The position numbers and the translations under genes are program-made. Under the pieces are notes generated by a model. That model saw only the letters and a program-made list of their open reading frames with translations, did no database searches and was not told where the DNA came from. Shown here piece after piece: positions 37,837 to 46,571 of a DNA stretch of 64,000 nt; position 1 is the first letter of the stretch, and every line of letters starts with the position of its first letter. The DNA lies in the NCBI RefSeq assembly GCF_000175635.1, contig NZ_ACVP01000005.1, positions 1 to 64,000 on the forward strand. Reading direction: 5' to 3'. Source of the DNA: Corynebacterium tuberculostearicum SK141. Lineage in GTDB: Bacteria; Actinomycetota; Actinomycetes; Mycobacteriales; Mycobacteriaceae.

Positions 37837-37859
37837 TCACCTCTGAGGAAAGGAGGTGA
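37837..37859 (+). promoter_or_regulatory. Ribosome-site-masking hairpin
   Basis: TCACCTC (37837-37843) pairs perfectly with GAGGTGA (37853-37859) across a 9-base loop. The right arm is the ribosome site of the ORF at 37864. The left flank GATCACCTC is identical to the 3' end region of 16S rRNA. The hairpin therefore hides the translation start from ribosomes. Confidence 0.6.
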
Positions 37860-37863
37860 CGGC

Positions 37864-38052
37864 ATGGCTGACCGCCGCATGTGGAAAATGTCGCCGGAGC
37901 GGCTGCAGGAGCATCTGAAATTGCGTAGCCGCGCATCGCGCATTCCCGATAAAAAGAAAGAACAGTCCAAGAAGGCCTGCCGGAACTCCCGGCGGGCCTT
38001 TCCGCTTTTTGGTGCAGAAAACTATTGGGTTATTCCCAACCGTTTGACTTAA
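37864..38052 (+). CDS. Small basic protein with internal terminator
   Basis: A 62-codon ORF starting MADRRMWKMSPERL. The first 40 residues are helical and strongly basic (SRASRIPDKKKEQSKK), and the remainder is translated from a terminator hairpin. It has the best ribosome site in the window (AAAGGAGGTGA, 4-5 bases before the ATG), but that site is held in a hairpin. No stop codon occurs before the terminator at 37972-38010; the stop is at 38050-38052. Terminated mRNAs would thus lack a stop codon, as in E. coli arfA. Function is unknown; a ribosome-associated or RNA-binding role fits the charge. Confidence 0.65.
   Translation: MADRRMWKMSPERLQEHLKLRSRASRIPDKKKEQSKKACRNSRRAFPLFGAENYWVIPNRLT
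37972..38010 (+). terminator. Intrinsic terminator inside the small ORF
   Basis: AAGGCCTGCCGG (37972-37983) pairs with CCGGCGGGCCTT (37989-38000) with one mismatch, followed by TCCGCTTTTT. It should end the glf transcript and lies within the reading frame of the 62-codon ORF. Confidence 0.85.
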
Positions 38053-38058
38053 CCCAAC

Positions 38059-38088
38059 GTTAACCATTAAAGTTAACGGCAGGTTAAC
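38059..38088. promoter_or_regulatory. Triple GTTAAC operator
   Basis: Three identical palindromes GTTAAC start at 38059, 38072 and 38083, about one helix turn apart. They lie directly before the promoter region of the gene at 38129 (AATAAT near 38103-38110). Such spacing suggests cooperative binding of a regulator on one face of the DNA. The protein is unknown. Confidence 0.45.
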
Positions 38089-38128
38089 AATTAGCAGACG
38101 GGACAATAATCCGAGAAAGGGGATAACA

Positions 38129-38716
38129 ATGAACCAGTTTGAAACCCTGCGCCAGGATCTGCACGAGAACTACGGCCACGAATACACGGCCGCGGAAATC
38201 GATGCCAAGCTCGATGAGGTTATTGCCAAGCACACCAAGAAGGCGGAGCTCGATGAATTCGTGCCGCTTTTGGTGGAGCGTGAGGTGCGCGACTACTTCG
38301 GTGCTCACCGCCTGCACGTTCGCTTTGCTGCCGGTACCAATAATGCGCTGGCCCAAGCTGCAGCGGAACTAACCCGCAAGCACGCCGGCGAGGCCCTCTT
38401 TGTAGATACCGCCGTTGCTCACCCAGAAAACGAAACGGAAGGCCACCTTGCCCACGTCATGAACGAGCGCGGCATGGGCGAGGCCCCGAATAAGTACCTC
38501 GACGAGGTGCGCACGGTAGCGATGCCGGATTACATCGTGTTCTTGGGCCGCGAGATCGAGCGCGATGAGGCGGGTAAGGACATCAAGATTTGGGATATTC
38601 CTGCTGCGGATACCGTGGAGGAGGCGCGCGAATTGGCCGATGACCTCGAAGCCCGCGTGCTCTACATGCTCAATAAGCTGGGCATCGATCCGGTGACTGA
38701 GCCGGTCAACGCCTAG
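38129..38716 (+). CDS. Three-helix-bundle protein with degenerate arsenate-reductase-like domain
   Basis: A 195-residue cytoplasmic protein. The first 65 residues form the three-helix bundle dimerisation domain also found at the start of corynebacterial LMW-phosphatase-type arsenate reductases (REVRDYFGAHRLHV). The rest resembles the phosphatase fold. Where active enzymes have VCxHNxGRSQMA, this one reads RFAAGTNNALAQAA, so both the catalytic Cys and the phosphate-binding Arg are missing. It is therefore not expected to reduce arsenate. AAAGGGG precedes the ATG by 6 bases. The stop overlaps that of the convergent gene (CTAG). Confidence 0.7.
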   Translation: MNQFETLRQDLHENYGHEYTAAEIDAKLDEVIAKHTKKAELDEFVPLLVEREVRDYFGAHRLHVRFAAGTNNALAQAAAELTRKHAGEALFVDTAVAHPENETEGHLAHVMNERGMGEAPNKYLDEVRTVAMPDYIVFLGREIERDEAGKDIKIWDIPAADTVEEARELADDLEARVLYMLNKLGIDPVTEPVNA

Positions 38717-39975
38717 AAGCGATACGGGTTGGGCAGCTGGGAGGAGACGTTATTATTAGCCACCCAGAAGCCCGCAAACCTATAGGGCATGTAGTGCGTG
38801 CCCATACCGGGGCGCCATTCCGGCGTGCCCAAAAGTGGGGGAGTTTTGCGGTCGCGCTGCGGATATAGCCGTTCTGGCAGCGCGCCCACCATGGGGTGGT
38901 AGTCCTCGAGGACGCGAGCGAAGGCGGAGTCGAAGTCTTCCCGCGACAGTTCCTGGGACAGGTCATTGATGCGCTGCGTTATCTGGCGCAAGCTGGCGTT
39001 GTCGGGCTGGCGGGAGAGGGCCGCTTGGGCGTCGCCAAGCAGCCATTGCACCTCGCCCGCGCGCACCGCTGTATCGCCGTCGCAGAAATCTTCCAAGGAA
39101 TCTATCTGTGCTGCCGCGGTATTGATCTGCTTGAGTGCTTTGTATGCCTCCTTGATGGAGGCAGCGTGCAGGGAATAGTCCTGGATGTTCTCCAGCGCCT
39201 TGAGCGTCGGCCGCGCATCAGTGTACTGGTTGACCAAGGAGCGCCACTGCACCTTCAGGTAGTCGCCAGCCAAGGGGGAATGCAGGGCGTCAATCCGTGC
39301 CTCCGTGTGCTTGATGAGTTCCTCAGCCCCGTCGCGAGCGCCCTTAATATAATCGAAGCGCTTGCGCACCCGGGCGCGGCGGATGAACAAGTAGGTAATG
39401 AGGCCAACCGCGCCCAGAACTACGAGCACCATAGTCGCTGCGATGAATACGGACCACGTGGGCACATCCTGCATAGATTGCCGGTGCACGGTGGTATCCG
39501 CGGCGGCGCGCGTCGCCAGGATCATGCCGACGGTATAGTCATCGTCCGCCAGCGCCGGCCGCATTTGGTCCAAGATGCCGTCCACGCGGCCCTCGTCATA
39601 AATCTTGATGTCCTGGCACACCTCTGTGCCGCAGTGCACGGCCATACTATTGGGCTCAAAACCTACCGCGATGGCGAGCACATTTTTCTGTAGCCCACTT
39701 TCATTGATGAAATGTGGATGCTCGCGTTCCAAGTCATGGAATAGAGTGCGGGAAAATTCCTCGCCCGAATTCGGATACGTAGCGTAGACGACCTCGTGCA
39801 CAGAATCCGGCAAATGCATGGACTGGGCTTGCGATTTGATGGCCTCTTCGTCCGAATTGCTGAGGATTTGGGCGTGGTCCAGAAACTCCACCGCGGGCTT
39901 TTCCTCGGCGAGGGCGGTGGGTGCGCTGGCTACAGCGAGAAGACCTACTGCCGCCGCGCAAGGAACCCATCTCAT
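38713..39975 (-). CDS. DUF5129-type exported membrane protein (TPM-like)
   Basis: A 420-residue protein with a cleavable signal (1-23, ending ALAEE). It has a TPM-like outside domain (about 25-150, VEFLDHAQILSN and LAIAVGFEP) and one transmembrane helix (about 172-198). The helical cytoplasmic or outside tail is long, with coiled-coil character (about 200-360). This matches the DUF5129 family of corynebacteria, function unknown. TATTAT (complement of 39984-39989) ends 8 bases before the ATG at 39975, suggesting leaderless translation. It lies divergent from glfT2. Confidence 0.78.
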   Translation of the reverse strand: MRWVPCAAAVGLLAVASAPTALAEEKPAVEFLDHAQILSNSDEEAIKSQAQSMHLPDSVHEVVYATYPNSGEEFSRTLFHDLEREHPHFINESGLQKNVLAIAVGFEPNSMAVHCGTEVCQDIKIYDEGRVDGILDQMRPALADDDYTVGMILATRAAADTTVHRQSMQDVPTWSVFIAATMVLVVLGAVGLITYLFIRRARVRKRFDYIKGARDGAEELIKHTEARIDALHSPLAGDYLKVQWRSLVNQYTDARPTLKALENIQDYSLHAASIKEAYKALKQINTAAAQIDSLEDFCDGDTAVRAGEVQWLLGDAQAALSRQPDNASLRQITQRINDLSQELSREDFDSAFARVLEDYHPMVGALPERLYPQRDRKTPPLLGTPEWRPGMGTHYMPYRFAGFWVANNNVSSQLPNPYRF

Positions 39976-40081
39976 GATGTTCCATAATACGGGCTCCGCG
40001 TGTAAACCGTAGTACTTATGCAAAAGCAACTACGCTAAATCGCTGACTACTGTTTATACCGTTTGGAGAATCGAAGCTATC

Positions 40082-42034
40082 GTGACTGCCAACAACACCC
40101 AGGCCCATGAGCCCCTGCAGCGCATCCTGCTGCCTAAGCGCGGCGAGCCCTTTGATGTGCGGATGCTCTACCTCATCGAAGCCGAGCAAAACCGCGAACG
40201 CCTCAGCTGGTTTAACCGCACCTCCGTCACCATCCCGGCCGGCGAGGAAGCATCTTTTGAAACCTACTTCAACGCCTTCCCAGCCTCCTACTGGCGCCGC
40301 TGGTCCCAGCTGCGTTCCGTAATCCTCAGCCTGGACATTGAGGGTCAAGCAAATATTTCCCTCTACCGCTCCAAGCAGGATGGCCAGCGCATTTCCGTGG
40401 CCAACCACCTGGTAGGCACCGGCCACCACGAGTTTGAGCTGCCGCTTAAAAACTTCGAGGATGGCGGCTGGCTGTGGTTCGATATCACCGCCGAGCAGGA
40501 AACCACGCTTGCCGACGCCGCCTGGTGCTCCCCCCACGCCCCTGGCCCACAGCTGCTGCCGGACGGCACCGAGCAGCCGGCGCAGGACAAACGCGTGGCG
40601 GTTGGCATTCCCACCTTTAACCGCCCGACCGATGCCGTGGCAGCGCTCAAGGCACTGGCTGAGGACCCGGTGGTAGATGAGATCATCGACTTCGTCCTCA
40701 TGCCGGATCAAGGCAACCAACACCCCGCCGATGAGCCGGGTTACGACGAGGCAGTGGCCCACTTTGGCGAGCGCTTCCGCGAGTTCCGCCAGGGCAACCT
40801 GGGCGGCTCCGGCGGCTACTCCCGCATCATGTACGAGGCGCTGGAAAATACCGAATCGCCCTTCATCCTGTACATGGACGATGATATCGCCATCGAGCCG
40901 GACTCCGTGCTGCGCGCGGTTCAAGCGGCCCGCTACGCGGCCAAGCCCATCATCGTCGGCGGCCAGATGCTCAATCTGCAGGAGCGCTCCCAGCTGCGCA
41001 CCACCGGCGAGCAGGTTAACCGTGCCGATTTCATGTGGGGCGCGGCGCCGCACGCCGTCTACGACCACGACTTTGCCAAGTACCCGCTGCGCGCCATCGG
41101 CACCCGCGAAACCCACCTGGATCCCAAGAAGTACGATTCCCGCGCGCTGCACCGCCGCGTCGACGTGGAGTACAACGGCTGGTGGATGTGCCTCTTCCCG
41201 CGCATCGTGGCAGAAACCAACGGCCAGCCGCTCCCGCTGTTTATCAAGTGGGACGATACCGAGTACTCCCTGCGCGCAGCGCGCAACGGATTCCCCACGG
41301 TGACCTGGCCGGGCGCCGCTATCTGGCACATGGCCTGGGCCGACAAGGACGATGCCATTGACTGGCAGGCCTACTTCCACCTGCGCAACCGCCTCATCGT
41401 TGCCGCGATGTACCACGAGGGACCGGCCAAGGGCATTACCAAGTCCATCTTTAAGTCCACCCTCAAGCACACCATGTGCATGGAATATTCCACCATGGCC
41501 ATCCAGATTGAGGCCATGCGAGACTTCCTGGCCGGACCGGACCATCTCTTCGACATCTTGGAGTCTTCGCTGCCGCGCATCGCGCAGATCCGCAAGAACT
41601 ACTCCGATGCCGTGATCCTGGAATCCGCCGATGAGCTGCCGGCTCCCACCGGCGCGCCGGGCGTTCCCACCCGCAATATCGGCGGCCGCCTGGCCAAGAT
41701 TAAGAAGATCCCGTGGGCCATCAAGGGCCTCAAGCACCTCGTCAGTAAGGAAGACGCTGCGCACCATGAGGCGCCGCAGCTCAACCTCACCCCGGACGAG
41801 GCCCGCTGGTTCACCTTGTCCCGCGTAGATTCGGCCACCGTCTCCACCGCGGGTGGCACCGGCGTCGCCTTTCGCAAGCGTGATCGCGACCTAGCCAAGG
41901 ACCTCGTGACCCAGACCCGCGAGCTGCTGAAGGAAATCGAGGAGAACTTCGACGACCTGCGCGCCGAATACCGCGCGGCACAGCCGGAGCTGACTTCGCG
42001 CGAGTCCTGGAAGAAGGTCTTCGATGCCCAATAA
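40082..42034 (+). CDS. glfT2: Galactofuranosyltransferase GlfT2
   Basis: A 650-residue GT2-family enzyme that polymerises the galactan of arabinogalactan from UDP-galactofuranose at the cytoplasmic membrane face. An N-terminal beta-sandwich (about 1-165) precedes the glycosyltransferase domain, with the DDD metal motif at residues 266-268 (YMDDDIAIE). The acceptor-site stretches KWDDTEYS and WHMAWADKDD follow, as in mycobacterial GlfT2. The GTG start has GGAG about 12 bases upstream and TATACC further up. It overlaps the next gene by 11 bases and uses the sugar made by Glf. Confidence 0.95.
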   Translation: MTANNTQAHEPLQRILLPKRGEPFDVRMLYLIEAEQNRERLSWFNRTSVTIPAGEEASFETYFNAFPASYWRRWSQLRSVILSLDIEGQANISLYRSKQDGQRISVANHLVGTGHHEFELPLKNFEDGGWLWFDITAEQETTLADAAWCSPHAPGPQLLPDGTEQPAQDKRVAVGIPTFNRPTDAVAALKALAEDPVVDEIIDFVLMPDQGNQHPADEPGYDEAVAHFGERFREFRQGNLGGSGGYSRIMYEALENTESPFILYMDDDIAIEPDSVLRAVQAARYAAKPIIVGGQMLNLQERSQLRTTGEQVNRADFMWGAAPHAVYDHDFAKYPLRAIGTRETHLDPKKYDSRALHRRVDVEYNGWWMCLFPRIVAETNGQPLPLFIKWDDTEYSLRAARNGFPTVTWPGAAIWHMAWADKDDAIDWQAYFHLRNRLIVAAMYHEGPAKGITKSIFKSTLKHTMCMEYSTMAIQIEAMRDFLAGPDHLFDILESSLPRIAQIRKNYSDAVILESADELPAPTGAPGVPTRNIGGRLAKIKKIPWAIKGLKHLVSKEDAAHHEAPQLNLTPDEARWFTLSRVDSATVSTAGGTGVAFRKRDRDLAKDLVTQTRELLKEIEENFDDLRAEYRAAQPELTSRESWKKVFDAQ

Positions 42035-42539
42035 GCTTTCCGTAGCAGAATCGCGCGTCCTCGAATCCATCCAGGGTGCGGCCTTCGACGTGCCCGGTGT
42101 GCTTCCCACTGCCCGCGGGCTTAGCCACTGGGGCGAGCATGCCTTGGGCTGGATGGGCAGCGCTGCGGTAGGGGCGGGCATCGACAAGCGCCGCCGCGAA
42201 GGCTGGATCCGTGTTGGAGCCGCCGCCTTTCTAGCGCACGCCGCCAGCGTGGTGCTCAAGCGCATCGTGCGCCGCAAGCGCCCGGATTATCCCTACGTGC
42301 GCGTGGGTGTAAAAACGCCCTCCAAGCTCTCCTTTCCCAGCTCGCACGCTACTTCGACCACCGCATTCCTGGTGGCGGTAGCTCGCCTTACCGGCCGCAA
42401 GGCGCCCCTTCTCGGCGTGCCGGTAATGATGGCATCGCGTATGGTGCTCGGAGTGCACTACCCAACAGATACGGCCGTGGGTGCGGCCATCGGCGCTGCT
42501 ACCGCGGAGGTCGTGATGAAAGGAATGAAGCATGAGTGA
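42024..42539 (+). CDS. PAP2-type phosphatase (decaprenyl-phosphoribose phosphatase)
   Basis: A 171-residue membrane protein of the PAP2 superfamily. All three motifs are visible: KRIVRRKRP (about 76-84), PSSHAT (about 105-110) and SRMVLGVHYPTD (about 136-147). In mycobacteria the equivalent gene (Rv3807c) dephosphorylates decaprenyl-phosphoryl-5-phosphoribose in the arabinose-donor pathway. Its position between glfT2 and ubiA, overlapping both, supports the same role. Confidence 0.88.
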   Translation: MPNKLSVAESRVLESIQGAAFDVPGVLPTARGLSHWGEHALGWMGSAAVGAGIDKRRREGWIRVGAAAFLAHAASVVLKRIVRRKRPDYPYVRVGVKTPSKLSFPSSHATSTTAFLVAVARLTGRKAPLLGVPVMMASRMVLGVHYPTDTAVGAAIGAATAEVVMKGMKHE

Positions 42540-43512
42540 TGATGGAAACCAGCACTTTTTCCATTCGGAGCCGCACACCTCTGGCGTAGATACCGGCCGC
42601 AAGCGTAAGCCGCCGAAGAATCTTGTCGATGGCATGATTAAGGCCCTGCGCCCCAAGCAGTGGGTCAAAAACGTTCTGGTGCTAGCCGCCCCCGCCGCGG
42701 CCGGTGCCGATGCACTGTTCCATGGCCGCGTGCTTCTCGACGTCCTTTTGGCCTTCGTCGTCTTCTGTCTCGGCGCTTCCTCCATTTACCTGATTAACGA
42801 TGCGAAGGATTGGCGAGAGGACCAAGAGCATCCGACCAAGCGCTTCCGCCCGATTGCCTCGGGCGTGCTACCGATCAAGCTTGCCTATGTCATGGCCGTG
42901 GTGCTCATCTGCCTGTCCATCGGCCTGTCTTTCCTCGCTACGGCCGGGCCGCAGCTGGCTATCGTGATGGCGATTTATATCGCACTGCAATTGGGCTATT
43001 GCTTTGGCTGGAAGCATATGCCGGTGATCGATATTGCGCTGGTGTCCTCCGGCTTCATGCTGCGCACCATGGCCGGTGGCGTAGCCGCAGGCATCGAGCT
43101 TTCCCAGTGGTTCCTGCTGGTGGCGGCCTTCGGCTCGCTGTTTATGGCCTCCGGCAAGCGCTACTCGGAGATCCTGTTGGTAGAACAGACCGGCGCGAAA
43201 ATCCGCAAGTCCCTGGAGGGCTATACGCCCACCTACCTGCGCTTCGTGTGGACCCTAGCCGCCACCGCGGTGGTCATCTGCTACACCTTGTGGGGCTTCG
43301 AGCTCGCTAACGACGCCCAGACCGGTGGCGTGTGGTACCAGATTTCCATGGTGCCGTTTACTATCGCCATCCTGCGCTACGCGGCCGATGTGGACCGCGG
43401 CCAGGGCGGCGCACCGGATGAGATTGCACTGGAGGACCGCACTTTGCAGGTTCTCGCCTTGGCCTGGCTCGCCTGCATCGCAATGGCGGTTTATATCATG
43501 CCGTTGTTCTAG
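42532..43512 (+). CDS. ubiA: Decaprenyl-phosphate phosphoribosyltransferase (UbiA family)
   Basis: A 326-residue membrane enzyme with about nine helices. It joins phosphoribosyl pyrophosphate to decaprenyl phosphate, the first step towards decaprenyl-phosphoryl-arabinose. The UbiA metal motif NDAKDWREDQEHPTKRFRP begins at about residue 89; a second acidic motif (YAADVDRGQGG) lies near 285. The first 30 residues are polar and cytoplasmic. It overlaps the phosphatase gene by 8 bases and precedes aftB. Confidence 0.94.
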   Translation: MSDDGNQHFFHSEPHTSGVDTGRKRKPPKNLVDGMIKALRPKQWVKNVLVLAAPAAAGADALFHGRVLLDVLLAFVVFCLGASSIYLINDAKDWREDQEHPTKRFRPIASGVLPIKLAYVMAVVLICLSIGLSFLATAGPQLAIVMAIYIALQLGYCFGWKHMPVIDIALVSSGFMLRTMAGGVAAGIELSQWFLLVAAFGSLFMASGKRYSEILLVEQTGAKIRKSLEGYTPTYLRFVWTLAATAVVICYTLWGFELANDAQTGGVWYQISMVPFTIAILRYAADVDRGQGGAPDEIALEDRTLQVLALAWLACIAMAVYIMPLF

Positions 43513-43565
43513 ACACAGCGGAATCGATATAGAAATTTTCTGCGGGGCTGATAAACTTTCTCCCC

Positions 43566-45260
43566 GTGCTTAACACCGACCACAAGAGTATCGCCCGCTG
43601 GAGTACCCCAGCGGTCGTTCTTGTGATCGGTGTTTTATCTTTCTGGGGCGGCTTCGCTCGCCGCTGGATTTCCGATGACGGCCTCATCGTCCTGCGCACC
43701 GTGCGCAACCTCGAAGCCGGAAACGGGCCCGTGTTCAATATGGGCGAGCGCGTGGAGGCCAATACCTCCACGCTGTGGCAGTACCTCATCTTCCTTGTGC
43801 GCTGGGTAACCCACGCAAATCTGGAAGGCATCGCCATTTACCTGGGCCTCTTCTTGGCGGTAGCGGCGATGGTTGTGGGCACGGGGGCGTCGGCAAGCAT
43901 GCGCTCTGGAGCGGTCCTTCCGGCCGGCGCACTTGTGTATTTGGCCTTGCCACCGGCCCGCGACTTCTTTACCTCCGGCCTGGAATGGGGACTGTGCATC
44001 TTCTACCTTGCGGTGCTGTGGTGGCTGTTGCTGCGGTGGTCGCGCCCGCGCCGCCACTCCGGGAGCAATAGCGACGCCTATTGGCTCGCCTTCTGGGCCG
44101 GGCTGTCCTGGCTGGTGCGCCCAGAGCTCGCCCTGTACGGCGGCCTGGTGGGAATCGTGCTGCTCGTATCCCACCGCTGGTGGAAAATTCTTGCCGTCGC
44201 AGTGCCCCTGCCGTTGGCCTATGAGATTTTCCGCATGGGCTACTACGGCCTGCTGACCCCGCACACAGCCGTGGCCAAGTCCGCGGCCGGTTCCGAATGG
44301 GGCAAGGGCTTTACCTACCTGGCGGACTTTGCCGGGCCGTACTGGCTCTTCCTGCCGCTCATCGTGCTTGCCATTGCGGGTCTGTGGAAGGCGGACCTGC
44401 GCCCCACGGCTCTGCGATCCACCGCCACTGCCACGTATCTTTTTGTGGGCGCGGCGCTCATCCATACGCTTTACGTCCTGCGCGTGGGCGGAGATTTTAT
44501 GCACGGCCGCATGCTGCTGCTGCCGCTCTTTGCGTTTCTGCTTCCGATCTTTGTCGTTAGCGTACGCATGTGGATCGTCTCCGTCCTCTGCGCGGTGTGG
44601 GCGCTGGTTATCGTTCTACGCGGACATCCGGTGGATCGCAGCATCTATGCGGATGAGATTTCCATCGTGGACGAGCGCGATTTCTGGACCTATGCCACCC
44701 AGCGCCAGGATCCGCCCATGCGCGCTGAAGAGTTCCTCGGCGCCAAGTTTATGGAGGACTACCAGGAGGGCATCGACGAGCTAGAGGCCGGCGACGCCAT
44801 GACCTTCCGCTATATCAAGGGCGAAGATAGGTTCTCGTGGACGGCCACGCCTGCGGACCCTTCGCGCACCGATCCGCCGACCGTTTACCTGCTCAATTTG
44901 GGCCTGTCTTCCATGAATGCGCCGCTGGATATTCGCGTGCTGGACAATATTGGCCTCAGCAACCCTTTGGCGGCGCGCCAGCCGCGCATCGTGGGCGGGC
45001 GCATTGGGCACGACAAGAGCTTGGATATGTCGTGGCAGGTGGCAGATTCCGCGGCCGATATCGACGAGATCCCGGCGTGGATTGATAAGTACGAGGCGGC
45101 CAAGGCTCGCGCCGCGCTTGCCGACGCCGATTTTCAGAAACTCTTCGCCACATACAGGGAACCCCTAACTTGGGACCGTTTCTGGAAAAATATTAAATTC
45201 TCCCTGACCGATGGCCGGACCCTCACTTTTTCTTCTAATCCCTCTGACTACCTGCATTAA
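43566..45260 (+). CDS. aftB: Arabinofuranosyltransferase AftB
   Basis: A 564-residue GT-C membrane glycosyltransferase that adds the terminal beta-1,2-arabinofuranose residues on which mycolates are placed. About ten helices occupy residues 10-370. The first outside loop has the RRWISDDGLI acidic pair typical of GT-C enzymes, and the last 190 residues form an outside domain. The GTG start has TAAACT (43552-43557) 8 bases upstream, so the mRNA is probably leaderless. It follows ubiA in the arabinogalactan cluster. Confidence 0.93.
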   Translation: MLNTDHKSIARWSTPAVVLVIGVLSFWGGFARRWISDDGLIVLRTVRNLEAGNGPVFNMGERVEANTSTLWQYLIFLVRWVTHANLEGIAIYLGLFLAVAAMVVGTGASASMRSGAVLPAGALVYLALPPARDFFTSGLEWGLCIFYLAVLWWLLLRWSRPRRHSGSNSDAYWLAFWAGLSWLVRPELALYGGLVGIVLLVSHRWWKILAVAVPLPLAYEIFRMGYYGLLTPHTAVAKSAAGSEWGKGFTYLADFAGPYWLFLPLIVLAIAGLWKADLRPTALRSTATATYLFVGAALIHTLYVLRVGGDFMHGRMLLLPLFAFLLPIFVVSVRMWIVSVLCAVWALVIVLRGHPVDRSIYADEISIVDERDFWTYATQRQDPPMRAEEFLGAKFMEDYQEGIDELEAGDAMTFRYIKGEDRFSWTATPADPSRTDPPTVYLLNLGLSSMNAPLDIRVLDNIGLSNPLAARQPRIVGGRIGHDKSLDMSWQVADSAADIDEIPAWIDKYEAAKARAALADADFQKLFATYREPLTWDRFWKNIKFSLTDGRTLTFSSNPSDYLH

Positions 45261-45397
45261 TCCCTTTAAATGCAGACTTTAGGGGGAACCTAAGTTACAC
45301 TATTCTGTGACATTGTTATCGATCCGTGACGTTAACGGTATACAGGTTCCGGACGATAGAACTTAGTGACAATCACCGAGTAGTTTGAAGGAGAAAG
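45261..45397 (+). promoter_or_regulatory. Promoter region of cmt2
   Basis: 137 bases between aftB and the mycoloyltransferase gene. TATACA (45339-45344) with GTTATC (45315-45320) is the best promoter candidate. The ribosome site AAGGAG lies close to the ATG at 45398. Confidence 0.45.
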
Positions 45398-46411
45398 ATG
45401 ACTGCATCCATCAAGGGTCGCGTCCTTTCAGTCATCATGGCAGTTGCCGTAGCTTTGGGCCTGGCCGTCGTGGCGGGGTCCCAGCCGGCAGAGGCAGCCA
45501 ACCGCGACTGGCTGCGCCGTGACGCCACTGGTACGTGTGAGTGGGACAAGGTTGGCTGGTGGGTCCAGCGTTGCGACGTATGGTCCCAGGCTATGGGCCG
45601 CACCATCCCGGTGCAGGTTCAGCCGGCAAAGCGCGGCGGCAATGCTGCCCTCTACCTGCTAGATGGCCTGCGTGCTACCGAGCGCACTAACGCATGGGTA
45701 AATGACGTTAATGCTGCCAAGACCTACGAGCCGCACAACATTACCCTCGCTATGCCCGTGGGCGGTGCTGCTTCCTTCTACGCTGACTGGCAGGGTCCTG
45801 CTACCTACGACCTAGAAAATCCGGTCAACTACAAGTGGGAGACCTTCCTGACCAGCGAGCTTCCTGGCTACTTGGAGCGCAACTTCGGTGTTGCCCGCAA
45901 CAATAACTCCATTGCTGGCCTGTCCATGGGTGCCGGTGCCGCCCTGACCCTGGCTGCTAAGCACCCGAACCAGTTCCGTCAGGCGTTGTCCTTCTCTGGC
46001 TTCTTGACTACAACTGTCCCCGGTGCACAGACATTCATGCGTCTAGCTATGTTGGATGCAGGCGGCTTTAATATCAATGCAATGTACGGATCGCTATTTA
46101 ATCCGAAGCGTTTCCAGAACGATCCGCTGCTGCTTATTCCGCAGTTGCGCAATACCAACCTTTACATCTCCGCTGCCTCTGGTGTCCCAGGCGCTGGCGA
46201 TGCTCACTATCTGCCAGAGCACCAAGCCGCCGGTGCTGCACTTGAGGTCGGCTCCAATATCACCACCCGCGTGTGGGAGGGTGCCGCTCGCTTGCAGGGC
46301 CTGAACCCGACCGTGGACTACCCAGCACAGGGGCTGCACAACTGGGAACAGTTCGGCTACCAGCTCAACCGCTCTAAGCCACAGGTACTTAACGTCATGA
46401 ACGCCTGGTAA
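45398..46411 (+). CDS. cmt2: Corynemycoloyltransferase (antigen 85 type)
   Basis: A 337-residue secreted enzyme that moves corynomycolate from trehalose monomycolate to trehalose or arabinogalactan. A signal peptide (1-34, ending AEAAN) precedes an antigen-85-type alpha/beta hydrolase. The nucleophile Ser176 lies in GLSMGAG, the fold markers MPVGGAASFYADW are around 120-132, and the catalytic His sits in LHNWEQ near 313. There are no C-terminal repeats. Ribosome site AAGGAG. A terminator follows. The symbol follows C. glutamicum synteny. Confidence 0.93.
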   Translation: MTASIKGRVLSVIMAVAVALGLAVVAGSQPAEAANRDWLRRDATGTCEWDKVGWWVQRCDVWSQAMGRTIPVQVQPAKRGGNAALYLLDGLRATERTNAWVNDVNAAKTYEPHNITLAMPVGGAASFYADWQGPATYDLENPVNYKWETFLTSELPGYLERNFGVARNNNSIAGLSMGAGAALTLAAKHPNQFRQALSFSGFLTTTVPGAQTFMRLAMLDAGGFNINAMYGSLFNPKRFQNDPLLLIPQLRNTNLYISAASGVPGAGDAHYLPEHQAAGAALEVGSNITTRVWEGAARLQGLNPTVDYPAQGLHNWEQFGYQLNRSKPQVLNVMNAW

Positions 46412-46424
46412 TTCTCGCGGCCTG

Positions 46425-46455
46425 ATCCTCCTTCCTGATGGAAGGGGGATTTTCT
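46425..46455 (+). terminator. Terminator after cmt2
   Basis: ATCCTCCTTCC (46425-46435) pairs with GGAAGGGGGAT (46440-46450), one G-T pair, followed by TTTCTTTT. Confidence 0.8.
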
Positions 46456-46571
46456 TTTGCGACGGGTATCGAACAAATATACGTCTAACTATTGCGGGCG
46501 TCTCGGCATTGCGCTAATCTAGGGGTGTCAGTTCGATTGGGTGTGCGAATTTATTTTGAGGGGGAGCTTTC

